A stretch of 64,000 nt of DNA. Origin: Erysipelotrichaceae bacterium. Lineage in GTDB: Bacteria > Bacillota_I > Bacilli_A > Acholeplasmatales > Anaeroplasmataceae. Position numbers and translations under genes: made by a program. The DNA lies in the NCBI GenBank assembly GCA_015059145.1, contig SVAZ01000001.1, positions 1 to 64,000 on the forward strand. Direction: 5' to 3'. The notes under the pieces were generated by a model. It did not search any database, was not told where the DNA came from, and saw only the letters and a list, made by a program, of their open reading frames with translations. Positions 29,226 to 38,883 of this stretch are shown one piece after another. Position 1 is the first letter of the stretch. Each line of letters begins with the position of its first letter.

Positions 29226-29260
29226 CAAAAAGGGAATATCTTGCGATATTCCACTTTTTA
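29226..29260 (-). terminator. terminator after the PL9 lyase gene
   Basis: GGAATATC, loop GCAA, GATATTCC with TTTTTGTTTTT after it on the minus strand; it separates the pectin operon from tilS. Confidence 0.85.
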
Positions 29261-29263
29261 TAA

Positions 29264-32200
29264 TTATCTTAATGTAAGTACTCCATCTTCAAATTTCCAT
29301 ACATTATCTAAATCCATCTTTAATCTATTCTTTACAAATAGCTCAGAAATGTTAAATAACTTAGTCTCACCAGTTTCTTCATCTGTTGATGATAAGTCAA
29401 ACACAATTGATTGAGAGATAATGTGGTCAGCATAGTATTCAGACCATGTACCGAAATTATCCTTAGTCTCATAAATACCTGCCTCAGCCTTAACTGCACG
29501 ACCAACAATAGGATTTGAGTTCTTATGTGCATACTTTTCAGCCTTAGATAATGGAATATTGAATGGATCTAAAAGCTCACCATTATATCTAAATGTAGCA
29601 ACTGAATAATTGTTTTTAATTACAACGTGGCCAACACCATTATCAAAATCACCAACGATACCAGCATTATATTGACCCTTTGCTATAATTAATCCTTCAT
29701 AGTAGCATCTTTCAACAGTAAGCTTACATGCAGTTGAATCATTCTTAGCACGACCAATAATACCACCTGTATTACCACCAGCATCTTCACCATTACCAAT
29801 TGTAGCCTTAACATAACAATCTTGAATAGTTAAGTCAACAACTGCTTGATCTGAATTCTTTTGACAGTTACCAACGATACCACCAGCATACTTATTATAT
29901 GCTGCAATAACATAATCTGTATTGCCTTCTTCATCACATTCATTAACTAATGAGCATTGTGTAATATAGTTATACCCACCTGTAACTTGACCAACTAAAG
30001 CACCAACACCTTCTCTACCATATGCTGCAATATTATGCATCTTAATATTATGTAAGTAACCACCTTGAAGATCACCAACAATACCGATAATCTTAGCACC
30101 TGTTTCTAAATCTGTTGACTTTAGCTTGATATTATCAAAGTTAAGGTTCATAACAGTACCACCACTAACCTTATAGAATAAATTTACAGTTTGAGTAGAT
30201 CCACCTGCGTCACCTTCTACGATTAGGTTCTTAATTGTGTGGTTATTACCGTTAAATAAACCATAGAAAGCTGCACAATCGGCCTTTGCCTTAATTACCC
30301 ATTCATAATCTGTGAAGTCTAAATCATTCTTCAAGCTATAAATAGTTGGATTACCAGATGTACCTTCTATAGAGCCCTTTGTAGCAATTTGATAAAATTG
30401 ATCTACAGTAGTAACGTCAAATATATCTACTTGGAAGCTTCTAACTTCGTTAGATGTATTTGTCTTATTTCTATTAGCAACTACATAATTTACATAATAT
30501 TGTGTAGTACTATCTGTCTTAATATTCTTATTGTTAGCAACGAAATTTGCATCAATATAATCTGTAGAAATTTGTACACTTTGTACATCCTTATGATTTA
30601 ATAATTCGTCTCTTGTTAATGCAATAGGAGTTTCAGAAGCCACTGCATAAACAGCACCATCAATATTAGATAGCTCTCCTGAAATCATAAATCCATCTCT
30701 TGTTAATGCAATATTAATCATACTTGAAGAGAAATCTACCTCGCAGTTTGGATCTACAACATACACCTTATAAGCATATACAGATTTTGAACCATTTGAC
30801 TTTAATGTAGCAGTTGCAGTTACCTCATAAACACCTGGAACAGATGTATATACGCCATCTACACTATAATATTGACTAACTCTACTTGAAGCATATCTAT
30901 ATGAATAATCAATATCATATAAATCTGCAGGAAGTTCAGCATTACTAATAGATGAATCATCTAATGCGTAAATCTTTGGAACAATATATTGACCATAAAT
31001 GTCAACTCTAATAACATCATCATCAGTTGAAACAACATTACCTAATGTTTGTTCCTTACCCTTAATAATTAAATCAAATTCCTTAACCTCAGTAGCATCA
31101 CCACGACTAACAGTTGCCGTAAGCTTAACAGATGTATCAGTTTTTGGAGTAGTAACAGTAACATTGCCTAATACAGTTGTTGATACAGAAACCTTTTCAT
31201 CCTTTTCGATTTTTAAAACACTTGCATTAGATGAACTCCATACTACATCACAACCATGTACTAGCTTAGGGATTTCAAAATTTTGATATACTGCATTTGA
31301 ATCTACTAAAACCTCAATAACACTCATAGCTGATCGAACTGCGATTTCATTTTCAGTTGTTAAACCTGTAAAATCTGGATTAGCATAATGTGTATATGCA
31401 TCAAAGCTAGACTTAGATAAATTTGCACCAATTGGATTATTATTAGCATAAGTTAATAAATTTTCATCTACTATTTTTAATAAATCTCCAAGATTAACAG
31501 ACTTATCTGAATTTCTTAAAGAATCATGATAAGAAGCTAATGAAGCTATATTAGCAACACCATCACACACTGCATTAATATTTTCTAGACTTGCAAAAGA
31601 TTCATCACTTATACCAACAAATTCAACACCGCCTGAGAAAGACTTATCTACTGTCTCAGAATGATATGAAGAACCATCAGTATATCCTGTGTATGTAACA
31701 TAATTTTCAGTTTTAACCTTTGCATTATAACCAGTATTAAAAATTGAATATGCAACACTACCTCTAAATGCGTCCTCATTATATGAGCTATCGCCAGAGC
31801 CATCAAATGCTGCTTGATTGTTTATATAAGAAACTACACCATAGAAATTATTATAACTTTTATTTGTACGAGCTAAATCGATATTATTTGACTTATTAGT
31901 AACACCTTCGATACCTCTATCATCAACCTCACCATTTTCATGATTTAAACCAATACAGTTGTTATATGCTGTACAATTTTTTAGACTGATAACACCTGGA
32001 TTAGAGTTATCTGAGAAACCATGTAGCTTATTGTTAAAAGCAACACAGTTTTCCATAATAACGTCACCCTCCATTGTAGAACCACCTAGCTTAAATCCAA
32101 TACCATCACCATTTAATGTGTCATAAGATTGATATGTATTTCCAGCCTTATCTATTCTATCAATTTTATATGGAAGATATCCATTTTCGAATGAAACACA

Positions 32201-32974
32201 ATTATATAAAACTACAGTACCAATATTTCCTGAATCTTCCTTAGCATATAAATCCCAACCATCATCTGAGTTTCTATATGCAATACATCCATCAAAAACA
32301 TTACCATATCCAACAGTTAATTTTGCAGCAAAACCATCGGCATTCTCACCAAATGTTTCGCCATCAAAATTACCAAATGAAGTACAATTTTTGATTAAAT
32401 TATATGAAGGCCATTCATCAATAGTTGTTTCTTCACTATATCCACGGCCTATTTGTAGACCAGTATCTCTATTGTTATAGAACACACAATTTTCAATTAA
32501 ATTATGGTTACCAGAGATATACATACCATTATCACCAGCACCAGTTACTGTTATATCGTAAAAATGCCAATAATCACCATAAACCTGAATACCACGATTA
32601 GAGCCTAAAAATGCCATTTCAGAGAAATCAAAAATAACATCCTCAGAATCTGATGCAGGCTTAACTGTAATATATTTACCGGCAGCACCATTTAAGTCAA
32701 GCTGAATACGATTTCCCGCCTTATATGATCCACCCTTTAATAGGAAAACATCACCAGGAACAGCTGATTTAACTGCATTAAAAAATGAAGTTGGATCACT
32801 TTCAGTACCAGCACCGCTTGATGTTGCATCAGGAGCACAATAGAAAGTTGCAGCCTTTCTTGCTACTGAACCTTCATCTAAATTAGGATTATCTATATCC
32901 TTATCCTTCTTACAACCAGTAAAGAAGAAAAGACATATTACAATTATTATTAATAATGAAAATCTCTTTTTCAT
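29264..32974 (-). CDS. surface lipoprotein pectate lyase, polysaccharide lyase family 9
   Basis: 1236 residues. Signal peptide with lipobox FTGC (Cys 21). Residues about 40-530 form a right-handed beta-helix with the PL9 signature: NADGFAAKLTVGYGN followed by NSDDGWDLY. The four Asp (0, +24, +25, +28) match the spacing of the calcium site of the Erwinia family-9 lyase, and the later GIGFKLGG supplies the catalytic Lys. So it should cut de-esterified polygalacturonate by beta-elimination at the cell surface. Then come Ig-like regions, and near residues 850-1200 GLUG-like repeats (GALVGQVTGGYN, GGIVGNC, GGIIGRA, AGIVGDF) ending in a short tail. Cotranscribed with the upstream Ig-like lipoprotein (14-base gap) under a shared operator. 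Confidence 0.9.
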   Translation of the reverse strand: MKKRFSLLIIIVICLFFFTGCKKDKDIDNPNLDEGSVARKAATFYCAPDATSSGAGTESDPTSFFNAVKSAVPGDVFLLKGGSYKAGNRIQLDLNGAAGKYITVKPASDSEDVIFDFSEMAFLGSNRGIQVYGDYWHFYDITVTGAGDNGMYISGNHNLIENCVFYNNRDTGLQIGRGYSEETTIDEWPSYNLIKNCTSFGNFDGETFGENADGFAAKLTVGYGNVFDGCIAYRNSDDGWDLYAKEDSGNIGTVVLYNCVSFENGYLPYKIDRIDKAGNTYQSYDTLNGDGIGFKLGGSTMEGDVIMENCVAFNNKLHGFSDNSNPGVISLKNCTAYNNCIGLNHENGEVDDRGIEGVTNKSNNIDLARTNKSYNNFYGVVSYINNQAAFDGSGDSSYNEDAFRGSVAYSIFNTGYNAKVKTENYVTYTGYTDGSSYHSETVDKSFSGGVEFVGISDESFASLENINAVCDGVANIASLASYHDSLRNSDKSVNLGDLLKIVDENLLTYANNNPIGANLSKSSFDAYTHYANPDFTGLTTENEIAVRSAMSVIEVLVDSNAVYQNFEIPKLVHGCDVVWSSSNASVLKIEKDEKVSVSTTVLGNVTVTTPKTDTSVKLTATVSRGDATEVKEFDLIIKGKEQTLGNVVSTDDDVIRVDIYGQYIVPKIYALDDSSISNAELPADLYDIDYSYRYASSRVSQYYSVDGVYTSVPGVYEVTATATLKSNGSKSVYAYKVYVVDPNCEVDFSSSMINIALTRDGFMISGELSNIDGAVYAVASETPIALTRDELLNHKDVQSVQISTDYIDANFVANNKNIKTDSTTQYYVNYVVANRNKTNTSNEVRSFQVDIFDVTTVDQFYQIATKGSIEGTSGNPTIYSLKNDLDFTDYEWVIKAKADCAAFYGLFNGNNHTIKNLIVEGDAGGSTQTVNLFYKVSGGTVMNLNFDNIKLKSTDLETGAKIIGIVGDLQGGYLHNIKMHNIAAYGREGVGALVGQVTGGYNYITQCSLVNECDEEGNTDYVIAAYNKYAGGIVGNCQKNSDQAVVDLTIQDCYVKATIGNGEDAGGNTGGIIGRAKNDSTACKLTVERCYYEGLIIAKGQYNAGIVGDFDNGVGHVVIKNNYSVATFRYNGELLDPFNIPLSKAEKYAHKNSNPIVGRAVKAEAGIYETKDNFGTWSEYYADHIISQSIVFDLSSTDEETGETKLFNISELFVKNRLKMDLDNVWKFEDGVLTLR

Positions 32975-32988
32975 ATTCCTTCTCCTCC

Positions 32989-34443
32989 TTATTTATTAGT
33001 TGCAATTACACAGCCATGGAAATATACACTGCCCTCAGCAGACTTAAAAGTGTATGTTCCAGCTCTATTAACATCATAAGATAATGCAACAACGACTTGC
33101 TTATTAGTTGGTGTAATATATTGAGATGGAATCTCATATTCATCTTCTCCAGCAAGTAATGCCATTAGTTCAAGCGGAGTAGCACTATCTGCTGCCTTTG
33201 CAACAAATAAAACTATGGTACCTGGTGCTTCCATATTTATAGAAACTGTACCATTATATTTTGGCTCAATTTTAATTCTTCTGTTAAATGCGATTTCATT
33301 ATATTTATCTTTACCAGTGCCATCACTATTTAATCTCTCAGCATTTTCAGAATAATTAGTTACTGAAACAACATTATCTGTTCCGATTTTTACAGTCGAT
33401 ACACCATCAGCAACCTCAACAGTTTGTTGTTCAGCAGATAAATCAGTATAAATACTAATATTTTGTGTAGTAGATTCTACAACTGTTACATCTAATTCAA
33501 CCTTTTGAGTAGTATCTTCAATTAATCTAATTGTAAGTTTAGTTGTACCCTCAATAAATGATACACCACCACTAACTGTGAATAAATCATAGCTGAAATT
33601 TACCACTTGATTTTGAATTGGATTTTCTCTATATATCTTAAATTGCCATTTAGTGAAATCTAATGGTTCAGTAGATGCAGCAAAAGTAGTATCACCTGTA
33701 GAAATCTTTTCAATACTAGTAACTGGATTACCTACACGAATAATTGTATATGAAGTCGCAGAATTCTTCACTGTTTTATCACCAAAAGTGATATCACCCT
33801 CGCTATATGTATATTTGATCATATAATCGCCATTCTTTGATGTATCAACCTTTGAATAATCTATATCAAGCTTTGTGTATGCAACAGCTTTAACCTCAAC
33901 TTCCTCATCATTCTTAAAATAATGAACCTTACATTCAACCTTAGAAATATCAAATGTAAATTCTTCATCTAATAATAATGTTTCAATTTGCTTTCCATCA
34001 TATTTTACTTCTATACCACCAACATATTTTTGACCTGATTCAGATAAAACAGTTGATTTAACTACTATATCATACGATTGAGTAACTACCTTAGTTCCAC
34101 TACGATAAATTACCTCAACTGGATATGTACCACATGAATACATATCTATATTTTCAGTATTAATAGAGAAATCTAAGCATTCAACTCTTTCAGCAACTGT
34201 TGAATTATCTAGCTTAGTTTTAACATAATTTACATAAACCTTAAGATTTTCAGCTGTAAATTCTTCTCCTAAATAATACTCTTTCTTTACGTTTGCAGTA
34301 TCTAACTCCATGGTACTAAGTCGGACATTTGTATAAACCTCTTCAGTTCCGTCTTGTGGCTCATCATCCTTTTTACAAGATGTAATACCAAAAATCATTA
34401 GAAACGCTAACGGGATAAGAGCTAATTTTTTTAACTTTTTCAT
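32989..34443 (-). CDS. Ig-like surface lipoprotein of the pectin operon
   Basis: 484 residues from ATG at 34443, which follows GAGGAGG; the track start 34 codons upstream runs through the promoter. Lipobox ITSC. Contains several bacterial Ig-like (Big) modules: MELDTANVKKEYYLGEEFTA, IEVKYDGKQIETLLLDEEFT and another after residue 240. No catalytic motif. The last 150 residues (IAFNRRIKIEPKYNGTVSIN to AGTYTFKSAEGSVYFHGCVI) resemble the C-terminal module of the PL1, CE8 and CE12 proteins in this window. First gene of the operon with the PL9 lyase, so a pectin-binding or scaffolding role is plausible but inferred. Confidence 0.8.
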   Translation of the reverse strand: MKKLKKLALIPLAFLMIFGITSCKKDDEPQDGTEEVYTNVRLSTMELDTANVKKEYYLGEEFTAENLKVYVNYVKTKLDNSTVAERVECLDFSINTENIDMYSCGTYPVEVIYRSGTKVVTQSYDIVVKSTVLSESGQKYVGGIEVKYDGKQIETLLLDEEFTFDISKVECKVHYFKNDEEVEVKAVAYTKLDIDYSKVDTSKNGDYMIKYTYSEGDITFGDKTVKNSATSYTIIRVGNPVTSIEKISTGDTTFAASTEPLDFTKWQFKIYRENPIQNQVVNFSYDLFTVSGGVSFIEGTTKLTIRLIEDTTQKVELDVTVVESTTQNISIYTDLSAEQQTVEVADGVSTVKIGTDNVVSVTNYSENAERLNSDGTGKDKYNEIAFNRRIKIEPKYNGTVSINMEAPGTIVLFVAKAADSATPLELMALLAGEDEYEIPSQYITPTNKQVVVALSYDVNRAGTYTFKSAEGSVYFHGCVIATNK

Positions 34444-34461
34444 TATATTCCTCCTCTTTTG

Positions 34462-34476
34462 TGTAAAGCGTTTACA
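34462..34476. promoter_or_regulatory. LacI/CcpA-like operator at the PL9 operon promoter
   Basis: TGTAAAGCGTTTACA, a palindrome with arms TGTAAA/TTTACA, lies just after the -10 box where a bound repressor would block transcription. Similar AAGCGTTT sites occur at the other three pectin genes. Confidence 0.7.
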
Positions 34477-34480
34477 ACAT

Positions 34481-34509
34481 ATTATAACAACATATTTAGC
34501 CGTAGTCAA
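34481..34509 (-). promoter_or_regulatory. promoter of the Ig-like lipoprotein / PL9 operon
   Basis: TTGACT, a 17-base spacer and TATAAT on the minus strand. The operator begins five bases beyond the -10 box. The promoter is divergent from the U32 gene promoter. Confidence 0.85.
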
Positions 34510-34533
34510 TAAAAATGAATAATTAACCAGTAC

Positions 34534-34562
34534 TTCATTTTTCATTTAAATAATGATATAAT
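34534..34562 (+). promoter_or_regulatory. promoter of the U32 gene
   Basis: TTCATT, 17 bases, then TGATATAAT (extended -10) on the plus strand; AAAGGA follows before the ATG. It has no AAGCGTTT site of its own. Confidence 0.6.
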
Positions 34563-34595
34563 TACCTCGTTAATTACTAGTAAAGGAATGGTACT

Positions 34596-36833
34596 ATGAC
34601 TGAACTATTAGCTCCAGCAGGAAGCTTCGATGCATTAGTTGCAGCAATATCAAATGGTGCAGATGCTATCTATTTAGGAATGAATAAATTTGGTGCACGT
34701 GCATACGCTAATAATTTCGATTACGAAGAATTACAAAAGGCAATAGATTATGCTCATCTTAGAAATGTAAAAATATATGTAACTATGAACACAATTGTCT
34801 ATGATAAGGAATTAGATGAGGCATATAAGCAAATTGATAAAATATATGAAATTGGCGTAGATGGAATTATTATTCAGGACCTTGCTATATTTACCTATGT
34901 AGTAAATAATTACCCAAAAATGGAAGCTCATTGCTCAACTCAAATGGGTCTAGATGATTTAGAAGGAACTCTTCTTCTTAAATCATTAGGGGCTAAAAGA
35001 GTTGTTTTATCTAGAGAGGTTTCAATAGAGGATATAAAGAAAATAAAAAAGGAAGCTAAAATTCCAATTGAAATATTTGTACACGGGGCTCTTTGTGTAT
35101 CCTATTCTGGAAACTGCTTAATGAGTGGTCTAATTGGTTACCGTAGTGGTAATAGAGGCCGATGTGTTGGTTCATGTAGAAAGCCTTATGAATTAATAAA
35201 CACTACTACTAATGAATCATTAGGTAATTCATATATATTATCAATGAAGGATTTAAACACTATCGATAATATAGATAAAATTAAATTTGCTGATTCATTA
35301 AAAATAGAAGGCCGAATGAAGGAGCCTGTATATGTTGCCAATGTAATAGGTGCATATAGAGAGGCACTAGACTCGAATTCTAGAACCTATAAGCTTAATA
35401 GAACCTTTAACAGAACCTATACTAAAGGATATATTTTTGGTGAAGATAAAAAGAATATCACCAATATTTTAAAGCCAAACAACTTTGGATATAAAATAGG
35501 TACAATAACAAAGAAAACTAAAATTGGCTACGAAATAGCATTAACAGATGAATTAAATCAACAGGATATTATTAGAATAGATCACAATAATGAAGATATT
35601 AATTTATCTATAAGTAAGCTATATGATAAAAACGATAATTTAATCTCCTCTTCTAAAGATGTATGCTATATAAAAATTAAGGAGCAATTATCTATAGGCG
35701 ATATAGTTTATAAGACAAGAGATTATAAATATAATCAAATGCTAGAAGCCTCATATCCAAAGGAATTTAAGAGATTTAAATTAAATCTATATGTATATGG
35801 CGATGTGGGTTCTACCCTATCTATTACACTAGAATGTGATAACAAATCAGTCTATGTTGAATCTGATTTCTTATTAGAGGAGGCGCAAAAGGCTCCTACC
35901 TCTTTAGAACAATTCCGTAAGCAATTTGATAGATTAAATGATACTGTATATAGGTTAAATGATATTGAATATACTGTAGGCAACGTATTTATCCCTTCAG
36001 CTAAGCTTAATGATTTAAGAAGAAAAGGTATAGACCTATTAAATCAAGAAAGATTAGAAAAAAGAGAACCTATTAATATTACAGCTGAAGTATATGAAAA
36101 ATTATCATTTGAAATAGAAAATCCTAAGCTTGCGGTATATTGCACAACAGATGAGCAATATCAAGCAGCAAAGGATTTAGATATTGATATTATCTATGAT
36201 GAAAATAATACTATAAGACGTAATGAAACTAAATATCCAAAAAAAGATAATACTCTATTAATCGGTGGATATGGTGGTATTTATGCATATAAGGACACCA
36301 ACAAGTTCATTACAGATTACTCACTTAATGTAGTAAACTACAAATCAGTATATGAGCTTCATAAGCTTGGAGCTAAAAGAGTAACCATATCATATGAAAT
36401 AAATCATGAACAAATAAATGATATTATTGATAATTATTATAATAAGGTTGGAGGATATCCAAGCTTAGAGCTTATTGTATATGGTAGAGCGCCTATGATG
36501 TTTACTAGATATTGTCCATTAAAGGTTATGAACCAATGTGGGAAATGTAAGGAAAATCAATATATTATAAGGGATGAATATGGAGAGTTCCCAATACTAT
36601 CTCATAAGGATTGTACTACTACCTTATTAAATGGTAAAATCATGAATCTCATAGATGAATTAGAAAACATTCATAATATTAATGTATTTAGAATTAATCT
36701 AACTAAGGAATCATATGATGAATCCATTAAAATAATAAATATGTTTAAGGATAAATTAAAGAATAAGAAGGCTACTAATTTATTTAATAAGAATACAGAT
36801 ACAAGAGGACATTTTAATAAGGAAATATTATAA
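34596..36833 (+). CDS. U32 family peptidase-like protein
   Basis: 745 residues. N-terminal TIM-barrel of the U32 family: LLAPAGSFDALVAAISNGAD, the IYVTMNTIVYDKEL strand, EAHCSTQMGL, and the Cys-rich signature HGALCVSYSGNC plus RGRCVGSCRKPYEL. The C-terminal half carries a second Cys group (RYCPLKVMNQCGKCKEN). Many U32 proteins are now known to be prephenate-dependent RNA hydroxylases (RlhA for 23S rRNA, TrhP for tRNA) with an Fe-S cluster; the length and domain make-up here resemble RlhA, but I cannot choose between them. It is one of three genes facing the origin (plus strand). Confidence 0.85.
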   Translation: MTELLAPAGSFDALVAAISNGADAIYLGMNKFGARAYANNFDYEELQKAIDYAHLRNVKIYVTMNTIVYDKELDEAYKQIDKIYEIGVDGIIIQDLAIFTYVVNNYPKMEAHCSTQMGLDDLEGTLLLKSLGAKRVVLSREVSIEDIKKIKKEAKIPIEIFVHGALCVSYSGNCLMSGLIGYRSGNRGRCVGSCRKPYELINTTTNESLGNSYILSMKDLNTIDNIDKIKFADSLKIEGRMKEPVYVANVIGAYREALDSNSRTYKLNRTFNRTYTKGYIFGEDKKNITNILKPNNFGYKIGTITKKTKIGYEIALTDELNQQDIIRIDHNNEDINLSISKLYDKNDNLISSSKDVCYIKIKEQLSIGDIVYKTRDYKYNQMLEASYPKEFKRFKLNLYVYGDVGSTLSITLECDNKSVYVESDFLLEEAQKAPTSLEQFRKQFDRLNDTVYRLNDIEYTVGNVFIPSAKLNDLRRKGIDLLNQERLEKREPINITAEVYEKLSFEIENPKLAVYCTTDEQYQAAKDLDIDIIYDENNTIRRNETKYPKKDNTLLIGGYGGIYAYKDTNKFITDYSLNVVNYKSVYELHKLGAKRVTISYEINHEQINDIIDNYYNKVGGYPSLELIVYGRAPMMFTRYCPLKVMNQCGKCKENQYIIRDEYGEFPILSHKDCTTTLLNGKIMNLIDELENIHNINVFRINLTKESYDESIKIINMFKDKLKNKKATNLFNKNTDTRGHFNKEIL

Positions 36834-36860
36834 AAAACTGGAAAATTCCAGTTTTTTATA
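36834..36860. terminator. shared terminator of the U32 gene and the LTD lipoprotein gene
   Basis: AAAAACTGGAA and TTCCAGTTTTT form a near-perfect hairpin with T-runs on both strands, between two converging genes. Confidence 0.85.
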
Positions 36861-38025
36861 CTTTTGGTCTATCTAATAAATAATTCCATGTAGGATCCTT
36901 TTGTCCAAACACACCTAATTGGTTTAGCTCCGCATATAACTTAGCATTTACAAAATAAGAATAGTAAGGAATATCCTTATATAACATATCATAATTGCCT
37001 TCAATATCTAATTTTGAATATCCATTTTTTATTATTTCATAATTTAGTAAAGTAATATTGTTTTCCTTTTGTGTCCAAACATAAGCACTTATTCTATTAT
37101 TTCTATTTAATAGCTCTTCATTTTTAACACTTTGAACATAACACTTATCGGCTGCATCAATGTTATCTACAACAAAATTCTTAGCGGGCATTCCCCATTC
37201 CTCTATAGTTGAGGCATTTGCGATAGGAGTCGATATTTTGGTAAAATCTACCTTTAATGAAAAATTACCACCCGCATAAGAGGCATTTGCAGCACCAACC
37301 TTTTCTGCAAGCTCTAGCTCACTCGGAAAAACAAAATAAGCCGATGATGAGTCCCAAGAAGTTCCTAATGGTGTCTCAAGTGCATAACCTGTTCCCATTA
37401 AAACATCTTCTTCTTTTTCTTCAAATAAATCACCATCTAAAAGCTCCACTAAAAATTGTGGACCAGCCAACAGCTCATCTGGAGTTACTGAATTAATAAA
37501 TTCTCCAAAATAGTTAAAATTATCTAATCCATAAATTATATAATCATAAGGATTAAATTCCTTCTCATTTTCTACACGATCAATCTTTCTAACATACGTA
37601 ATATCTTGATTTTTATTAGCAGTTCCTATTTTACCGATGGTATCACAAACTACTTTATTATACATTAAAGCTACTGCTTCACTTCCAGTAAAATTAAGCT
37701 TCTCAGACTTCAAATCTGCTTTATCTACAAGCTCATCATTTGCATTTGGATTACAAATAACATAGCATTCCTTAGCATCTAATGATCCTTTTAAGCTTAT
37801 TTGCTCTTTTATTGTAGTAGCTGCATCATTATAAATCACAACACTATAATTCTTTAAAGATATTTTATCCTCACTAGAATTATAAATTTCAATTCCTTTG
37901 TTATCATTTGTTCCTTCTAAATAAACACTAATCATAACTTGGTTATAATTTGTAACCTTTGAAGAACAGCTACAAATTATTAGCATAAATACTATTACAA
38001 ATAGCATTGAATATATTTTTTTCAT
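36856..38025 (-). CDS. lipoprotein with lamin-tail domain and degenerate staphylococcal-nuclease-like domain
   Basis: 389 residues from ATG at 38025; the track start lies inside the end of ispE. Lipobox CSC. Residues about 30-150 look like a lamin-tail domain (NDNKGIEIYNSSEDKISLKN, VICNPNANDEL, FTGSEAVALM). The C-terminal 150 residues resemble the nuclease fold of thermonuclease: ISTPIANASTIEEWGMPAKN, RISAYVW, LLNYEIIKNGYSK and LGVFGQKDPTWNY. Aligned by eye to staphylococcal nuclease, Arg35, Asp40 and Glu43 are replaced and only Arg87 remains, so it is probably not an active nuclease. It starts after ispE with little spacing. Confidence 0.65.
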   Translation of the reverse strand: MKKIYSMLFVIVFMLIICSCSSKVTNYNQVMISVYLEGTNDNKGIEIYNSSEDKISLKNYSVVIYNDAATTIKEQISLKGSLDAKECYVICNPNANDELVDKADLKSEKLNFTGSEAVALMYNKVVCDTIGKIGTANKNQDITYVRKIDRVENEKEFNPYDYIIYGLDNFNYFGEFINSVTPDELLAGPQFLVELLDGDLFEEKEEDVLMGTGYALETPLGTSWDSSSAYFVFPSELELAEKVGAANASYAGGNFSLKVDFTKISTPIANASTIEEWGMPAKNFVVDNIDAADKCYVQSVKNEELLNRNNRISAYVWTQKENNITLLNYEIIKNGYSKLDIEGNYDMLYKDIPYYSYFVNAKLYAELNQLGVFGQKDPTWNYLLDRPKV

Positions 38026-38051
38026 AATATCACTTCTTTCTTTAATAAAAA

Positions 38052-38873
38052 TTAAAATGTATGACAAAGTCCTAAAAATACACCTTCGTATATTAAATCT
38101 TGAACCTTCATTATTTCTTCATTTGTCGGATTTAATACATACATTGTTGGTCCACTACCACTTATATATACATTAATTCCAGCCTTTTTTATATTCAAAT
38201 ATAACTCATTAAATTCCTTAGATAATGATAAGGCTGGATCAGCCAAATCATTAAATATATTTTTCTTTAATAATTCTAAATCATTATTATTTAATGCTTT
38301 AATAATGTTATTTATATTTTCTTCCTTACTAACACCATTATATTTATATGCTTGGTAAACAGCCTTAGTAGATAAACCAACCTGAGGCTTAATTAAAAGC
38401 ACATTAATTCTAGGCACCTCTATATCTAAAGGATTAATAACCTCTCCTCTATTTGTGCATAAGGCAATCGTCGTATCAATAAAAAAAGGAACATCGCTAC
38501 CTAATTCCTTAGCTAATTCCTTTAGCTCTTCATTGCTAGCATTAACATCAAATAGCTTATTTAATCCCTTTAATACTGAGGCTGCATCAGTAGAGCCTCC
38601 AGCAAGTCCTGCCATTAAGGGTATATGCTTTGTTAGGTTTATACAAACGCCCTTATCTATATTATATTTTTCGATAAAAAGCTTTGCAGCCTTTAGGCAA
38701 ATATTATCCTTTATTTGATCATTTTCTATATATACCTTATCACTAATAGAGAATGATAGCTCATCATAAATACTAATAGGCACCATCAGGTTATTTACCT
38801 TGTGATATCCATCAATCTCATCCATAACCTCTAATGCTAAATTTATTTTTGCGTATGCTCTTTCTTTAATCAT
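38052..38873 (-). CDS. ispE: 4-diphosphocytidyl-2-C-methyl-D-erythritol kinase
   Basis: 273 residues. GHMP kinase of the MEP isoprenoid pathway. Substrate motif RAYAKINLALEV at the N terminus, ATP loop IPLMAGLAGGSTDAASVLKG near residue 95, and the C-terminal GINVYISGSGPTMYVL motif. It follows yabG, as in Bacillus, where ispE also lies close to yabG and ksgA. Its presence means this organism makes isoprenoids by the MEP route at least in part. Confidence 0.95.
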   Translation of the reverse strand: MIKERAYAKINLALEVMDEIDGYHKVNNLMVPISIYDELSFSISDKVYIENDQIKDNICLKAAKLFIEKYNIDKGVCINLTKHIPLMAGLAGGSTDAASVLKGLNKLFDVNASNEELKELAKELGSDVPFFIDTTIALCTNRGEVINPLDIEVPRINVLLIKPQVGLSTKAVYQAYKYNGVSKEENINNIIKALNNNDLELLKKNIFNDLADPALSLSKEFNELYLNIKKAGINVYISGSGPTMYVLNPTNEEIMKVQDLIYEGVFLGLCHTF

Positions 38874-38883
38874 TATAATACTC

